From an uncultured Eubacteriales bacterium (lineage in GTDB: Bacteria > Bacillota_I > Bacilli_A > RF39 > UBA660), in contig ONXO01000081.1 of NCBI GenBank assembly GCA_900321795.1, forward strand, positions 1 to 5,785: a stretch of 5,785 bases of DNA, given 5' to 3'. The translations under genes were made by a program, and so were the position numbers. Below the pieces are notes generated by a model. It had not been told where the DNA came from. It did no database searches and saw only the letters and a list, made by a program, of their open reading frames with translations. Within the stretch, counting starts at the first letter, position 1. Every line of letters begins with the position of its first letter. Below, piece after piece: positions 5,785 to 5,785 of this stretch.

Positions 5785-5785
5785 A

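Overview
The window looks like chromosomal housekeeping DNA from an AT-rich, low-GC Gram-positive bacterium of the Bacilli, or a relative close to Mollicutes. Three things point there: the AT bias (GC roughly 30% by eye), strong Shine-Dalgarno sequences before most genes, and the gene set secG-rnr-smpB plus dnaG-rpoD in Firmicutes-type forms. The four Trp codons in the coding regions are all TGG, so nothing suggests the Mollicutes UGA=Trp code. I cannot name a genus.

All convincing genes lie on the minus strand, so transcription runs from high to low coordinates. The order is secG (5625-5413), a hairpin terminator (5382-5354) overlapped by a likely promoter, rnr for RNase R (5319-3220), smpB (3236-2805, overlapping rnr by 17 nt), a UPF0316/YebE-like membrane protein (2739-2227), dnaG primase (2180-462), and the N-terminal 156 codons of the primary sigma factor rpoD/sigA (468-1, running off the window and overlapping dnaG by 7 nt). 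No terminator-like hairpin is visible between rnr and rpoD, so these five genes may form one long transcription unit. A weak internal promoter may lie before the UPF0316 gene.

The genes cover protein export (SecG), RNA decay and ribosome rescue (RNase R with SmpB), replication priming (DnaG) and general transcription (RpoD). This joins two Firmicutes clusters, secG-rnr-smpB and the dnaG-sigA macromolecular synthesis operon, that are far apart in Bacillus subtilis.

Two places hold the less ordinary structure. First, the dnaG start region is duplicated: a 20-bp direct repeat (one mismatch, period 32 bp) places a four-codon mini-ORF, Met-Ala-His-Val-stop, just upstream of dnaG, which itself begins Met-Ala-His-Val. 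Second, the right edge (about 5714-5785) reads as the control region of a divergent plus-strand gene whose start codon lies beyond the window: two imperfect 20-bp direct repeats, a perfect TATAAT, and a Shine-Dalgarno partly buried in a hairpin. Tandem terminal repeats like these resemble an IS21-type insertion-sequence end, but no transposase is in view, so this is inference. I see no RNA gene, no CRISPR array and no complete mobile element.
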